Of a stretch of DNA of 64,000 nucleotides, positions 8,599 through 18,161 are shown piece by piece. Made by a program: the position numbers and the translations under genes. Positions within the stretch are counted from its first letter, which is position 1; each line of letters starts with the position of its first letter. Source of the DNA: an uncultured Opitutaceae bacterium (GTDB taxonomy: Bacteria; Verrucomicrobiota; Verrucomicrobiia; Opitutales; Opitutaceae); NCBI GenBank assembly GCA_903890485.1, contig CAITBM010000026.1, forward strand, positions 1 through 64,000, in the 5' to 3' direction. The notes under the pieces were generated by a model that was not told the origin of the DNA, made no database searches, and was given only the letters and a program-made list of their open reading frames with translations.

Positions 8599-9243
8599 CT
8601 ATTTGTATCCCAAGCCTTCCGAGTCCGGGGCGCGCCGAATTCGACGGTCGGGCCGCAGGGTCACCGAAACCACCTGGGTGGAGTCCGCGGTCCCCTCTAT
8701 TGTGATCTCCCGGCCGACCTTCGCCGCCAGGCGAGGGTGCCAGAGCTCGAGCCGATACCGCCCCGGGGGTAGTCCGGTGATATCGGCGGCTCCATCCGTT
8801 CCGGTCTTTGCGAAGTAGGGCGTCGCGAGGACGTAGATGTAGGCGACCATCCAGTCGTGGATGTTGCAGCCCAGGGTCACCGGACCGGGGTGGTCGAAGA
8901 GGATCGTTGCCGATGACTCCCCTATGTAGAGCGGGATCTCGAATTTTTTCGCGGGCGAAACAGAATAAACGTGGTGCTGTACCGTGTCCTTGTTGGGGAA
9001 GGAGACCCGCGTGCCGACAACCACAGCTGTCACATACGGCAGAAACTCCTGGTCCTTTTGGATGATTGCGACAGGGTCGGCCGGCGGGCGAACTGGCGCG
9101 GGAGCATCGATCGCCAGGACGTACGCGACCGCATCGGCGACGGGGGTTCCTGACGGATCCTTCGCAACGACGCGGACAGTCCCGGATGCCCTTGCCGATG
9201 CCGTCAGCGAGACCACGAGGAAGAAGAGGAGGAAGTGGCGCAT
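8599..9243 (-). CDS. Exported cupredoxin-like protein with C-terminal CarboxypepD_reg-type domain
   Basis: 214 residues with a signal peptide cleaved near 'ASARASG'. The core carries a type 1 copper-site pattern: His90/His91 in 'DTVQHHVYS', then Cys126, His129 and Met132 in 'LGCNIHDWM', a Cys-x2-His-x2-Met spacing seen in small cupredoxins. The remainder (about 140-200) has a 'DGAADITGLPPGRYRLELWHP' turn like carboxypeptidase regulatory or transthyretin-type beta-sandwiches. Proteins of this kind are sometimes named methylamine utilization protein, but no methylamine dehydrogenase genes are here. It should bind copper or carry electrons in the periplasm. It sits 10 bases after the outer-membrane barrel gene and 30 bases before the adenylate cyclase gene, within one transcription unit. 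Confidence 0.75.
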   Translation of the reverse strand: MRHFLLFFLVVSLTASARASGTVRVVAKDPSGTPVADAVAYVLAIDAPAPVRPPADPVAIIQKDQEFLPYVTAVVVGTRVSFPNKDTVQHHVYSVSPAKKFEIPLYIGESSATILFDHPGPVTLGCNIHDWMVAYIYVLATPYFAKTGTDGAADITGLPPGRYRLELWHPRLAAKVGREITIEGTADSTQVVSVTLRPDRRIRRAPDSEGLGYK

Positions 9244-9253
9244 GGGCGGGGTT

Positions 9254-10129
9254 CTAGTACCTGTGGGCGACGCTGAGGCTCACGACCGTGTCCAGGTAGG
9301 GGGCCGCGCCCACGGTTTCCACGCGTTTCACCTCGAGCGTCAGGGAGGTGTGCCGCCCGATAGCAGGCGAAACGCTTATGCCGTAGCTCCATGTCCTGGC
9401 GCTTACCCTGTATGCCACGAACGGTGCATCGAACGTGCGGACATAATGCCAGGCTCCAGGCAGGTTCAAAGCATCGGATTCGATCGGAATCCAGCCATAG
9501 GGCGACATGACAGCCGTATAGTTAGACACTGTGTCTCCGGCTCGCCATCCCCCGGTCACCCGAATGCGCCACGTTTCGTCCAGGTCCCAGTTGAGTGCCC
9601 CCGCCAGGCTCGCGTAGTTGCCAGTGAAGACGATGTCCTGGGCATCATAGCTTCCGAGGCGCCCGTCGAGCTGGACCTGGAAGGCTTCGCTTAGGCGTTG
9701 GCTGTATCCAAAAATGAAAGCGCCCTCGATCTTGCTCTGCTCTGGGTCTTGAAAGCCGGTCGCCTTGCCGTCGATCCCGGCGTAGAGGGAGGGGGCAAAG
9801 GCTCCCAGGCCCAGCTTATGGCGTACCTCGAGGCGGGGCCCGACTTCGATATTGGAAAGCCCCCGGTATGAGGTGCACACCGTGAAATCCGCCGAAAGGT
9901 CCGAGAGAATAAGGGTAGAGAAACCCCCCGAGTGGAGCCAAGAAAGGGTGGTTCCGGCGCCGAAGCTGAAAGCGCCCAACACCCCGTTTCCGGCGGAGGC
10001 GTTGGTCACGTTGTCCTCCCAGGACACACGGGCCGTGTCCGATACATAGGGTCCGTCAGCCCATGCTCCCGGAAGCAACGACAACGCAAGGGCGACGGCA
10101 CCGAATCTACCTTTGGTTGGGCGAAGCAT
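9254..10129 (-). CDS. Outer-membrane beta-barrel protein of unknown function
   Basis: 291 residues. The ATG at 10129 gives a signal peptide (MLRPTKGRFGAVALALSLLPGAWA); an upstream in-frame start would only add an unlikely basic leader. The mature part alternates polar and hydrophobic residues in repeated strands and closes with an aromatic terminal residue ('SVAHRY'), the usual outer-membrane barrel signature. There is no TonB box or plug. It is the first gene of an operon with a cupredoxin and a membrane adenylate cyclase. It may be a pore or a surface sensor for the ligand that the cyclase senses; this is inference from context only. Confidence 0.6.
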   Translation of the reverse strand: MLRPTKGRFGAVALALSLLPGAWADGPYVSDTARVSWEDNVTNASAGNGVLGAFSFGAGTTLSWLHSGGFSTLILSDLSADFTVCTSYRGLSNIEVGPRLEVRHKLGLGAFAPSLYAGIDGKATGFQDPEQSKIEGAFIFGYSQRLSEAFQVQLDGRLGSYDAQDIVFTGNYASLAGALNWDLDETWRIRVTGGWRAGDTVSNYTAVMSPYGWIPIESDALNLPGAWHYVRTFDAPFVAYRVSARTWSYGISVSPAIGRHTSLTLEVKRVETVGAAPYLDTVVSLSVAHRY

Positions 10130-10217
10130 GCGGTGGTGGATGACGATCCCCGATGGAGCAAAGCGGTGATAGAGACAAGCCCGCAGGCTTGCAGTTTCCG
10201 GAAAGGGTCTTCCCGAG

Positions 10218-12155
10218 CTACCGTTTGACGGCAACGACCAAGGGCTGGCTTTCGCCCCCAGCGCTGATCGAGGTCACGGCCACCGTGCTCCCGGGCATCG
10301 GACTCCATCCGCGCAAAAATCGCACCATGGCGTGCGCCACGTCGCTGTGGACTACGTCGAGGCCCTCTAGAAGAATGCGCCCGCTTGGAACGCTTGGGGA
10401 GAGGGCAAAGGCAATGACAGGGCTTCCCCCGTCCGATGCTGAAGGCGTGATCTCCACGGCCGTGCCCTCCTTCTCGACCTTCAGGGAGACCAGGGCTGGC
10501 GCCGCAGGGGCCTTCAGCTTCCTCTTGTGCGTGGGCGACACGTTGGTCGTGGGCGGCGACGGTCGGCTTGATCCGATCCGGTTTGCGGCCGAAACGGCAA
10601 AGGTGATGCCGTGCCCATTTTCAAGGTCCTCAAAGGAGACGTAGCCCTTGGCTAGGAATTCCTCGGCGGGCACGACCTTCACGGCGCCCGTCGAAGCCGA
10701 GACCGTGAAGTAGAGGACGGGCGCCCCGCCGTCCTGGCAGGACGGTATCCACGTGACGTAGGCAAACCCGTCCTCGGCCTCGGCCGCCACCCGCGTGGGG
10801 GGCCGCGGGATCGTGAGCGAGCTGAAGCGCCGGTCGGCCATCGCCGCGTAGGCCGGGGGCAGTCCGTCCCCGTCGGGGTGGGTGGCCACCTCGGGGGGCA
10901 GGCTTCCATGGTAGCCGACCATTGGACGAAGGATGAGATTGGAGGCCACGTGCAATCCCCCGGCTGCGTTTCCCCTGTCGACCAAGGCGAGGTCGGGGTA
11001 GTGGTCGATCTGGTTGTTCTCCACCGTGACGTCGCCCGATCGCTCAACGGTTATGGCCCCGGCGCCGTGGTGCTCGGTGGCCACATAGGTGAATCGGTTC
11101 TCGGTGACACGGATCCCGGCGGCCTGGTCAATCCGGAGCGCCGACCAGGAAATCTGCGCGAAGGCGCAGCCGTCGACGACGCAGCCGGTGGATCCCGGCC
11201 CGATGCACAGGGCCGGGGTGCTCATGTGGAGGAACTCGTCCTCGAGAAACTGGATCCCGCTGGCCTGCGAAAACGAGACCGCTGGCGGCGGCGGTGGCCT
11301 TGCGGCCGAGCCATCCGGGGAGGCATCAAGGGGGCTTGGGACCGTAGTGTACTCAAAGCGGATCCCCTTGATGATGATCCCGGTAAGGGGGTGCTCCCGC
11401 GAACCCTCCCCGACCCAGAGAACTCCCGCGCTCGGGGCCACCACGTCGGCCGTGGAGATCTCCTCTCCGACTCGGGGGGTGTAGTAGAGGCGGTGGGCGG
11501 GCCGGTCGAGATACCACTCGCCGGGCATCCCAAGGAGTTCGTAGGCATTCTCGACATACGGGGGCGCGCCCGGTGACTTCTCCGACCAAATGGACCCCGC
11601 ACCCGGTCGCTGGAATACGACGTCCGCAGGATTCTTCCACTGGGCGGTTGGATCGGGCGCCGCCGCGTCGTCGGTTGCGTTCTTGGTGAAGAACTGCAGG
11701 AGCCTGCCCCGGGTGCGGCTGGCCAGGGTGCCGTTCACGTAGAGGACGAAGGTCGTCGAGAGGCCCGCGGGCGCCGGGGCCGACCACAGGTTGCGCCCCT
11801 TGTCGGCCAGGCTCCAGCCCGGCACATGGTAGCCGCCGCTGATCACCGGGTGCTCGCCCGGGGCAGCCGTGTAGACGACGTTGAACCCGTTGGAGCCTGA
11901 GTCCTCTGCCCCCAGCACAATGGGTGACTCGAGGCGGTGCTCCCCGGAGATGAAAACGGTGATGTCGTCCGACATGTCGCGGTTAAGCGTGCGCACGAGG
12001 TCTCGTGCGCGCGTGATGGTGCGGAGCGGCGCCTCCTCGGAACCCGGATTCGAGTCGTCTCCCTCGGGCGAGACCCAGAGGGCAGCGTGAGCCGGAAACG
12101 CGGCGGCCAGGCCCAAGGCCAGGAAGAGTACGGCAGACGGGAACCGAGGTTTCAC
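10218..12155 (-). CDS. Secreted right-handed beta-helix protein with C-terminal fibronectin type III region
   Basis: 645 residues from a GTG at 12155, chosen because it opens a clean signal peptide (VKPRFPSAVLFLALGLAAAF ending PAHA); an upstream TTG at 12227 would precede it with 24 charged residues. The mature start 'WVSPEGDDSNPGS...PLRTITRARDLVR' is the usual N-terminal cap of secreted parallel beta-helix carbohydrate-active proteins (GH120/GH141-like). Coils run to about residue 430, with 'SGIQFLEDEFLHMS', 'CVVDGCAF', 'IRVTENRFTYV' and 'VTVENNQIDHY' as clear rungs. Two FN3-like beta-sandwiches follow ('PRPPTRVAAEAEDGFAYVTW' and 'APALVSLKVEKEGTAVEI'). It probably acts on or binds polysaccharide outside the cell; the catalytic residues and the family cannot be fixed by eye. 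Confidence 0.65.
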   Translation of the reverse strand: MKPRFPSAVLFLALGLAAAFPAHAALWVSPEGDDSNPGSEEAPLRTITRARDLVRTLNRDMSDDITVFISGEHRLESPIVLGAEDSGSNGFNVVYTAAPGEHPVISGGYHVPGWSLADKGRNLWSAPAPAGLSTTFVLYVNGTLASRTRGRLLQFFTKNATDDAAAPDPTAQWKNPADVVFQRPGAGSIWSEKSPGAPPYVENAYELLGMPGEWYLDRPAHRLYYTPRVGEEISTADVVAPSAGVLWVGEGSREHPLTGIIIKGIRFEYTTVPSPLDASPDGSAARPPPPPAVSFSQASGIQFLEDEFLHMSTPALCIGPGSTGCVVDGCAFAQISWSALRIDQAAGIRVTENRFTYVATEHHGAGAITVERSGDVTVENNQIDHYPDLALVDRGNAAGGLHVASNLILRPMVGYHGSLPPEVATHPDGDGLPPAYAAMADRRFSSLTIPRPPTRVAAEAEDGFAYVTWIPSCQDGGAPVLYFTVSASTGAVKVVPAEEFLAKGYVSFEDLENGHGITFAVSAANRIGSSRPSPPTTNVSPTHKRKLKAPAAPALVSLKVEKEGTAVEITPSASDGGSPVIAFALSPSVPSGRILLEGLDVVHSDVAHAMVRFLRGWSPMPGSTVAVTSISAGGESQPLVVAVKR

Positions 12156-12219
12156 CCCGGTAAGGATGGCCCTGGGACCCCGATTCGCAACACCGCGCGG
12201 TGGCGTGCGGGTCGGGTTG

Positions 12220-12669
12220 CTAGGCAACCTTCTTTGGAAGGTGCTTTCTCCTTAGCGCCGCTAGAGCCTCCAGGACGACGCCGGGGTCCACGCCCACGAA
12301 ACCGATCGCCTCATCCATGTCTCGAAAAACGCGAAACTGCTTCTCCCCGGCCACCTCCCTAAGGGTGCCGAACATCCGGCTGAGGCCGAACTGGAGCTGC
12401 GAGGCGACCACGAACGCCCGCCTCGATTCCTTTGAGAACACGGTATCCTCCGCGAGCTGCTGGACGTCCTTTGCCGTGGCCTTGATTTCGGAGATGTCCC
12501 GAAAGTCGATCACCTGGCTCATTTCGGGCGAAAAATGGCGGTCGGCCATCATCCGCGCCCTGAACTGGCGTGTGTTCGAGAGATTGAAGACGCCGGTCCC
12601 GTGGCAGACGACGATCCTGTGCTCCGCGTTAATGATGAAATCGAGCGGCATGATCCCTTGCGGAAACAT
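12220..12669 (-). CDS. SpoIIAA/STAS-like small cytoplasmic protein, function unknown
   Basis: 149 residues from ATG 12669 (a second ATG lies at 12651). The open frame continues upstream across the start of the divergent helicase gene, so the long version is rejected. The sequence runs strand-helix-strand: 'IINAEHRIVVCHGTGVFNL', a helix with 'FRARMMADRHF', 'QVIDFRDISEIKATAKDV', then 'RRAFVVASQLQFGLSRMF' and 'VFRDMDEAIGFVG'. This order resembles the SpoIIAA-like (STAS/SEC14-type) fold, in which 'DFRD' would occupy the usual strand-turn. No enzymatic motif is visible. It is transcribed divergently from the DEAD-box helicase with about 145 bases between the starts. Confidence 0.55.
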   Translation of the reverse strand: MFPQGIMPLDFIINAEHRIVVCHGTGVFNLSNTRQFRARMMADRHFSPEMSQVIDFRDISEIKATAKDVQQLAEDTVFSKESRRAFVVASQLQFGLSRMFGTLREVAGEKQFRVFRDMDEAIGFVGVDPGVVLEALAALRRKHLPKKVA

Positions 12670-12814
12670 CTCTAGCGTTGTGCCGGGGGCGTTCAACTCA
12701 ATCCGTACTCCCTGCGGGTGTTGCACGATTTCCCTGCGTGTGACGGGCAGGGACGCCGGCCCGTGGAAGGGTGAATAACCTCGCGTTGGACAGGTATCCG
12801 AGCGGTGGTGTGTG

Positions 12815-14074
12815 ATGCCTTTTACAAAACTCAACCTTGGGCCCAATTTTCTGCGCGGCGTGCAAGCGATGGGGTACACGGAGCCGACGCCGATCCAGCT
12901 CCGAGCGATCCCCGCGGTCCTCTCAGGCAAGGACCTGATCGCGTCCGCGCAGACTGGCACCGGGAAGACGGCGGCGTTTGCCCTGCCGATCCTCACGATG
13001 CTCGGCATCCACAAGAAGGAGGGACCGCGCGTCCTTGTTCTCGAGCCCACGCGCGAGCTCGCCGCGCAGGTTGAGACGGCTTTCCGCGACTTCGGCAGGT
13101 TCTCCGATATCAGGGCGACAGTCCTGCACGGCGGCGTCGGCTATGGGCGCCAGCGGAGCGAATTGCGGGCAGGAACGGACATCGTGGTGGCGACCCCGGG
13201 GCGCCTCATGGACTTCCTCCAGGAGGGCGAGCTCCGGCTCAACTCCCTCCAGACCCTGGTGCTCGACGAGGTGGATCGCATGCTCGACATGGGCTTCATC
13301 CACGACGTCAAGCGGATCATCGGCAAGTGCCCTACCAAGCGCCAAACCCTGTTCTTCTCGGCGACGGTGCCGCCGGAGATCGCGGCGGTCGCCTCCTTCG
13401 CCCTCAAGGACCCGGTGAGGGTCGAGATCGGCGCCTCCAGGACGATCACCACCTCGGTCACCCACGCGATCTACCAGGTCCACCAGGAGCAGAAGTTTGA
13501 ACTGCTGCTGGCGCTCCTTGCCGCCATCGACTTCAACAGCGTGCTGATCTTCTCGCGCACCAAGCACGGGGCCGACCGGATCGCCCGCAGGCTGAGGGAG
13601 GCCAACCACAGCGTCGCCGTCCTGCACGCCAACCGCTCCCAGAACCAGCGCATCGAGGCGCTCGAGGGCTTCCGCAGCGGCCGCTACGAGGTCATGGTCG
13701 CCACCGACATCGCCGCGCGGGGAATCGACGTCGCAGGGGTCAGCCATGTCATCAACTACGACGTCCCTGAGAATCCAGAGGACTACGTCCACCGCATCGG
13801 TCGCACGGGCAGGGCCCAGGCGGTCGGCGATGCCTTCACACTGTCGACGCCGGAGAACAACTCCGACGTTCGCGCGATTGAAAGGTTCATCGGGCAGGAG
13901 ATCCCCAGGCTAAAGCTCGAGGGATTCGGCTACAAGTCGGCCTCGGACTATCCCGCGCGCCCGGCCCAGCAGCAGCGCAGGGGCGGCGGGGGTGGGGGAG
14001 GCGGGGGCCGCCCGAGCCGGCCCTCCGTGCCCCATCCGCGCGGCAAACCCGGCGCCCATTGGGGCCGCCGCTAG
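12815..14074 (+). CDS. DEAD-box family ATP-dependent RNA helicase (RhlE-like) with DEVD motif II
   Basis: 419 residues from ATG 12815 (a GTG directly precedes it). The RecA-like domain 1 carries the Q motif 'EPTPIQ' (about 23-28), motif I 'AQTGTGKT' (45-52), Ia 'PTREL' (78-82), 'TPGR' (127-130), motif II 'DEVD' (151-154) and III 'SAT' (182-184). Domain 2 has 'FSRTKHGAD', 'VATDIAARGIDV' and motif VI 'HRIGRTGRA'. The tail is arginine/glycine-rich with a run of nine glycines, typical of RNA-annealing extensions. It should unwind short RNA duplexes in ribosome assembly or RNA decay, in line with the RNase G and RNase Y genes of the window. The Ala-to-Val change in motif II is conservative and probably tolerated. 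Confidence 0.93.
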   Translation: MPFTKLNLGPNFLRGVQAMGYTEPTPIQLRAIPAVLSGKDLIASAQTGTGKTAAFALPILTMLGIHKKEGPRVLVLEPTRELAAQVETAFRDFGRFSDIRATVLHGGVGYGRQRSELRAGTDIVVATPGRLMDFLQEGELRLNSLQTLVLDEVDRMLDMGFIHDVKRIIGKCPTKRQTLFFSATVPPEIAAVASFALKDPVRVEIGASRTITTSVTHAIYQVHQEQKFELLLALLAAIDFNSVLIFSRTKHGADRIARRLREANHSVAVLHANRSQNQRIEALEGFRSGRYEVMVATDIAARGIDVAGVSHVINYDVPENPEDYVHRIGRTGRAQAVGDAFTLSTPENNSDVRAIERFIGQEIPRLKLEGFGYKSASDYPARPAQQQRRGGGGGGGGGRPSRPSVPHPRGKPGAHWGRR

Positions 14075-14080
14075 GGCCGC

Positions 14081-14773
14081 CTATTTCAGCTGGCCGTAGT
14101 AGGCATCGCTGCCGTGCTTGCGGTTGAAGTGCCGGCCCAGAAGGACGGCGGGGAACTTGCCGCCCGAAAGGCCGAGCGAGGTGGAGGTGACGGCGAGTCG
14201 CGCGCAGAGTTCCAGGGCGACTGCGTTCTCGACGGCCTTGGCGGCCGTCGGGCCCCAGGAAAACGGCCCGTGCCTAAAGACCAGCACCCCTGGCAGTTCG
14301 CCGGGGTCAAGACTCGAGAAACGCTCCACGATCACATTCCCGGTCTCGACCTCGTATGCCCCCTTCACCTCGGCAGGCCTGAGCTCGCGGGTGACGGGCA
14401 CCGGCCCGTTGAAATAGTCGGCGTGGGTCGTGCCGAGGACGGGGATCGGCCGCCCCGCCTGGGCGAAGGAGGTCGCATAGACCGAGTGCGTGTGAACGAC
14501 GCCCCCGATCCCCTTGAACGCCCTGTAGAGCACGACGTGCGTCGGCGTGTCCGAGGAGGGGCGCAGGCGGCCCTCGACCCTCTTGCCTTCCAGGTCCACG
14601 AGAACCATGTCGGACGCCCTGAGGACGTCGTAGGCGACCCCGCTCGGCTTGATTGCGAGGATTCCCCTCGCGCGGTCCAAGGCGCTGGCGTTCCCGAAGT
14701 TTAGGTGCACGAGCCCATGGGCGGGCAGCTGCAGGTTTGCCTCGTAGGCCTCGCGTTTGAGTTCGGTCAGCAT
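14081..14773 (-). CDS. araD: L-ribulose-5-phosphate 4-epimerase
   Basis: 230 residues, the usual length for AraD of the class II aldolase/epimerase family. Visible motifs: 'LVHLNFGNASALDR' (phosphate site), 'IKPSGVAY', 'SSDTPTHVVLYRAF' and the zinc histidines in 'VVHTHSVYAT'; a third histidine sits in 'RHGPFSWG'. It converts L-ribulose 5-phosphate to D-xylulose 5-phosphate, the last step of L-arabinose catabolism, in the cytoplasm. It is the third gene of the araB-araA-araD operon, 28 bases after araA, and converges on the helicase gene with a 6-base gap. Confidence 0.95.
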   Translation of the reverse strand: MLTELKREAYEANLQLPAHGLVHLNFGNASALDRARGILAIKPSGVAYDVLRASDMVLVDLEGKRVEGRLRPSSDTPTHVVLYRAFKGIGGVVHTHSVYATSFAQAGRPIPVLGTTHADYFNGPVPVTRELRPAEVKGAYEVETGNVIVERFSSLDPGELPGVLVFRHGPFSWGPTAAKAVENAVALELCARLAVTSTSLGLSGGKFPAVLLGRHFNRKHGSDAYYGQLK

Positions 14774-14801
14774 GGGCGGGGGTGCCAGCGGCTATTCAGA
14801 G

Positions 14802-16313
14802 TCAGGGGCGGCCGATGGGCGCAAGGTGATAGTAGGCCTCATTCCAGCGGATCTCCTTTTCCAGCCCGCTTAGCCTCGTCTCCTGATCGATCAGGACGAG
14901 CTCGATGCCGGCGATCTCGGCGAAATCGCGGAGATGCTCGGCAGTGACAGAATAGCTGAATGCCGTGTGGTGGGCACCTCCGGCCCGGATCCACGCCCCG
15001 CACGCGGTCTTGAAGTCGGGCCGGCATTTCCAGATGGCGCGGGCTACGGGCAGCTTCGGCAGGGGAGCCGGCGGCTCCACCACGTCGACCTCGTTCACGA
15101 TCAGCCTGAAGCGATTTCCCAGATCGATCATCGAGGCGTTGAGGGCGGGCCCAGCAGGGGCGCTGAACACCAGTCGGGCCGGGTCCTCCTTTCCCCCGAT
15201 CCCGAGCGGATGCACCTCCAGGGAGGGCCTCCCCGAGGCAATCGACTCGCAGATCTCGAGCATATGGGCGCCAAGGACGAGGCTTCCCGACGGGTCGAGA
15301 TGGTACGTGTAGTCCTCCATGAATGAGGTGCCCCCGCCCAGTCCCTCGCCGATCACCTTCATCATCCGCAGGAGTGCGCAGGTTTTCCAGTCCCCCTCGG
15401 CGCCAAATCCGTAGCCCTCGGCCATCAGGCGCTGCACTGCCAGGCCCGGAAGCTGGCGGAGCCCGTGCAGGTCCTCGAACGTCGTGGTGAACCCCTTGAA
15501 GTTCCCCTTCTGGAGGAAGGCGCGCAGCCCGAGCTCGATCCGCGCGGCCTCCCGCACGCTGGAATGGCGCTTGGCACCCCGGCGCAGCGCCGGGGCCATC
15601 GTGTAGCGGTCGGCGTAGTCGGCGCAGAGGCGGTTCACCTCGGCGTCCGAAACGGCGTTCACCTCCTTCACCAGGTCGCCCACAGAGTAGCCGTCGACCT
15701 GGTAGCCGAACAGGGTCTCGGCCGACACCTTGTTTCCTTCGGTCACCGCTACCCGGCGCATGTTGTCCCCAAAGCGCGCGAATCTGGCGCCCTGCATGTC
15801 CTGCCAGCCCCGTACAACCCTCATCCATGCGCCCAGCCGCTCGATCACCTCGGGGTCCTGCCAGTGGCCGACCACGATCTTCCTGGGCAGGCGCATCCGC
15901 GCATGGAGGAAGCCCGCCTCGCGGTCCCCGTGGGCGGCCTGGTTCAGGTTCATGAAATCCATGTCGATTTCCGACCACGGCAGGTCGCGGTTGAACTGCG
16001 TGTGAAGATGGGCAAAGGGCTTGCGAAGCAGCGAGAGGCCTCCGATCCACATCCTCGAGGGCGAGAAGGTGTGCATCCAGAGCACCAGGCCCGCGCATTC
16101 CGGGCTTTGGTTGGCCTCCAGGCAAAGTGCGCGAACACCCTCGGACGTCGTCAGGAGCGACTTGAAAACGACCTTCATCGGGATCCCCTTTTCCGCGCTG
16201 AGCGACCTGGCGATCACCCGAGAATTCTCGGCAACCTGCTTGAGGGGGCCGGGGCCGTAGAGCTCTTGGGAGCCGGTGACCAGCCAGATGACTTGCTTGG
16301 GGGATGACTTCAT
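14802..16313 (-). CDS. araA: L-arabinose isomerase
   Basis: 503 residues, the standard length for AraA. The N-terminus '[14 protein letters not shown]' is diagnostic, and '[16 protein letters not shown]', '[20 protein letters not shown]' and the metal-site region around '[11 protein letters not shown]' and '[12 protein letters not shown]' are all present. It isomerises L-arabinose to L-ribulose with manganese. The gene lies 13 bases downstream of araB and 28 bases upstream of araD on the same strand, which gives a compact operon without araC. The sugar is likely supplied by the divergently encoded SSS symporter and the secreted GH127 enzyme. Confidence 0.96.
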   Translation of the reverse strand: MKSSPKQVIWLVTGSQELYGPGPLKQVAENSRVIARSLSAEKGIPMKVVFKSLLTTSEGVRALCLEANQSPECAGLVLWMHTFSPSRMWIGGLSLLRKPFAHLHTQFNRDLPWSEIDMDFMNLNQAAHGDREAGFLHARMRLPRKIVVGHWQDPEVIERLGAWMRVVRGWQDMQGARFARFGDNMRRVAVTEGNKVSAETLFGYQVDGYSVGDLVKEVNAVSDAEVNRLCADYADRYTMAPALRRGAKRHSSVREAARIELGLRAFLQKGNFKGFTTTFEDLHGLRQLPGLAVQRLMAEGYGFGAEGDWKTCALLRMMKVIGEGLGGGTSFMEDYTYHLDPSGSLVLGAHMLEICESIASGRPSLEVHPLGIGGKEDPARLVFSAPAGPALNASMIDLGNRFRLIVNEVDVVEPPAPLPKLPVARAIWKCRPDFKTACGAWIRAGGAHHTAFSYSVTAEHLRDFAEIAGIELVLIDQETRLSGLEKEIRWNEAYYHLAPIGRP

Positions 16314-16326
16314 AGGGATTGGGCCT

Positions 16327-17994
16327 TCAGTCGCCGCGGACGCGGGAGCGAATCTCGAGGAGGGACTTCATCACCTGCGAGAAGTCGGCGGACTTGCGGA
16401 CACCGCCAAAGCCGTCGTGGAGCGTGCGGTACTGCTGGTAGATCTGGTCGTAGGTTCTCCGGCGCCTTGCGTCGGGCCGGTAGGAGACCTTCCTGAGGCG
16501 CGTCATGGCGCGCTGGGCGGCGCCGAAGTCCCTGTGCTCCCCGGCAAGGACGGCGGCGCTCATGGCCGAGCCAAGGGCGCAGGCCTGGTTTGAGCCCGCG
16601 ACATGCAGCGTGCACCCGGTCACGTCCGCGTAGATCTGCATGAGGAGGGGGTTCTTCTCTGCGATTCCTCCGGCGCACACAATCCTGCGCAGGGGTACCC
16701 CGAACTTGCGGATCCGCTCGACGATCATGCGGGCGCCGAACGCGGTTGCCTCGATCAGGGCGCGATAGATCTCGGCCTGGGTGGTGTGGAGCGTGCAGCC
16801 GACCAAGAGGCCCGTCAGCCGGGGGTCCACGAGGACGGTCCTGTTGCCATTGTGCCAGTCGAGCGCAAGGAGCCCCGACTCACCGGGCTCGAGCCGGGCC
16901 GCCTCGGCGGTCAGTTTCGCGTGGAGGCCCTTGTCGCCGCCGCACACCGTCTCGGTCCACCAGCTGAAGATATCGCCCACCGCCGACTGGCCGGCCTCGA
17001 TCCCGTAGTAGCCGGGTAGGATAGCGCCGGGCACGATGCCGCATATCCCGGGGATGTCGGCGACCTTCTTCCTCATGGAAACGACGGCGCAGTCGCAGGT
17101 CGAGGTGCCGATCACCTTGACCAGGGTGCCCTCCCTCACGCCGCAGGCGATCGCGCCGTAGTGGACGTCGAACTCACCTATCGCTATCGGAATGCCAAGG
17201 GGAAGCCCGAGCAGCCTCGACCAGGTCTCGCCCAGCGCTCCGGCGGGAACCGTCGCATCATGGGCGCGCGCGTAAAGCCGGTCCCTGAGGGCCGCCAATT
17301 TCGGATCCAGAGCCGAAAGGAACTTCTTGTCGGGCAGGCCTCCCCAGTCGTCGCTGTAGAGGGCCTTGTGCCCCGCCGCGCAGATCCCCCTCTTTACGAG
17401 CGCCGGGTCGGAGACGCCCGCCAGGGTGGCGGGGATCCAGTCGGCGAGCTCGACCCACGAGTGGGCCGCCTCGAACACCTCGGGGGCCACGGACAGGCAG
17501 TGCCAGATCTTTGACCAGAACCATTCGGAGGAGTAGCGGTTCCCGCACTTGGCGATGTATTCCGGGCGCATCCGCGCCGCGACCTCGGTGATCCGCGCCG
17601 CCTCGCGCCAGCTCGTGTGGTCCTTCCAGAGCCAGCACTGGGCCGCCAGGTTGCGGCGCCATTTGGGGCTCATCGCTAGGGGCCGGTTGTGGCGGTCGAC
17701 CGGTATCGGGCTCGACCCGGTCGTGTCGACGCCGATGCCGACAACCAGGGACGGCCTGAACCCGCGGCTCCGTCGCGCCTGGGCAAGCGCGCCCGAGACG
17801 CACTCCTTCATGGCTGCCAGGTAGTCCCCAGGGTGCTGGCGCGCCAGGTGCGCGTCCTTGGGGTCGAGGAGGACGCCCTGCCGGCCGCTCTTGTAGTTCG
17901 CAACAAAGCTTCCCAGTTCGGCGCCGTCCTTGCAGCGCACAATGAGCGCTCGCGCCGAGTTTGTGCCGAAGTCAATGCCAAGGGTGTACGCCAT
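16327..17994 (-). CDS. araB: L-ribulokinase
   Basis: 555 residues of the FGGY carbohydrate kinase family. ATG 17994 is used because the protein then starts with the ATPase phosphate-1 motif '[19 protein letters not shown]'; sixteen upstream in-frame residues are dispensable. Other family features are '[15 protein letters not shown]', '[19 protein letters not shown]' and the adenosine motif '[22 protein letters not shown]'. It phosphorylates L-ribulose at O5. It is first in the araBAD operon and divergent from the SSS symporter gene, with 167 bases between them, so a shared control region is likely. No AraC or LacI regulator is next to it. Confidence 0.95.
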   Translation of the reverse strand: MAYTLGIDFGTNSARALIVRCKDGAELGSFVANYKSGRQGVLLDPKDAHLARQHPGDYLAAMKECVSGALAQARRSRGFRPSLVVGIGVDTTGSSPIPVDRHNRPLAMSPKWRRNLAAQCWLWKDHTSWREAARITEVAARMRPEYIAKCGNRYSSEWFWSKIWHCLSVAPEVFEAAHSWVELADWIPATLAGVSDPALVKRGICAAGHKALYSDDWGGLPDKKFLSALDPKLAALRDRLYARAHDATVPAGALGETWSRLLGLPLGIPIAIGEFDVHYGAIACGVREGTLVKVIGTSTCDCAVVSMRKKVADIPGICGIVPGAILPGYYGIEAGQSAVGDIFSWWTETVCGGDKGLHAKLTAEAARLEPGESGLLALDWHNGNRTVLVDPRLTGLLVGCTLHTTQAEIYRALIEATAFGARMIVERIRKFGVPLRRIVCAGGIAEKNPLLMQIYADVTGCTLHVAGSNQACALGSAMSAAVLAGEHRDFGAAQRAMTRLRKVSYRPDARRRRTYDQIYQQYRTLHDGFGGVRKSADFSQVMKSLLEIRSRVRGD

Positions 17995-18161
17995 AGGGTT
18001 TTGGGGGGCGGCCGTGAACCTACATCGCGGGGATGCGGACACGATCCTGTGTTGACTGGACGGTAAAGTGAACCGAAGGTCGCAACACCAGCCGGGCGTT
18101 TTCTAGCTTCGCCCCGCAGTCTGCCCCAGGTAACCCCCAAAGCACGCTACCCCCCCTCGCT
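17995..18161. promoter_or_regulatory. Divergent araB / sugar symporter control region
   Basis: This 167-base gap separates two divergently transcribed arabinose-related genes and must hold both promoters. The hexamer TTGACT at 18052-18057 on the plus strand resembles a -35 box, but no TATAAT-like element follows at 16-18 bases. Apart from short C-rich tracts near 18150 I see no clear operator palindrome. The regulatory role is inferred from position. Confidence 0.35.

Noticed and set aside
8599-9243. Methylamine utilization protein with an accompanying methylamine dehydrogenase
   Set aside because: No mau genes are present; the name arises from a general cupredoxin similarity.
13980-14060. 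Glycine-run repeat as a mobile or simple-sequence element
   Set aside because: It encodes the RGG-like tail of the helicase, a normal feature of the family.
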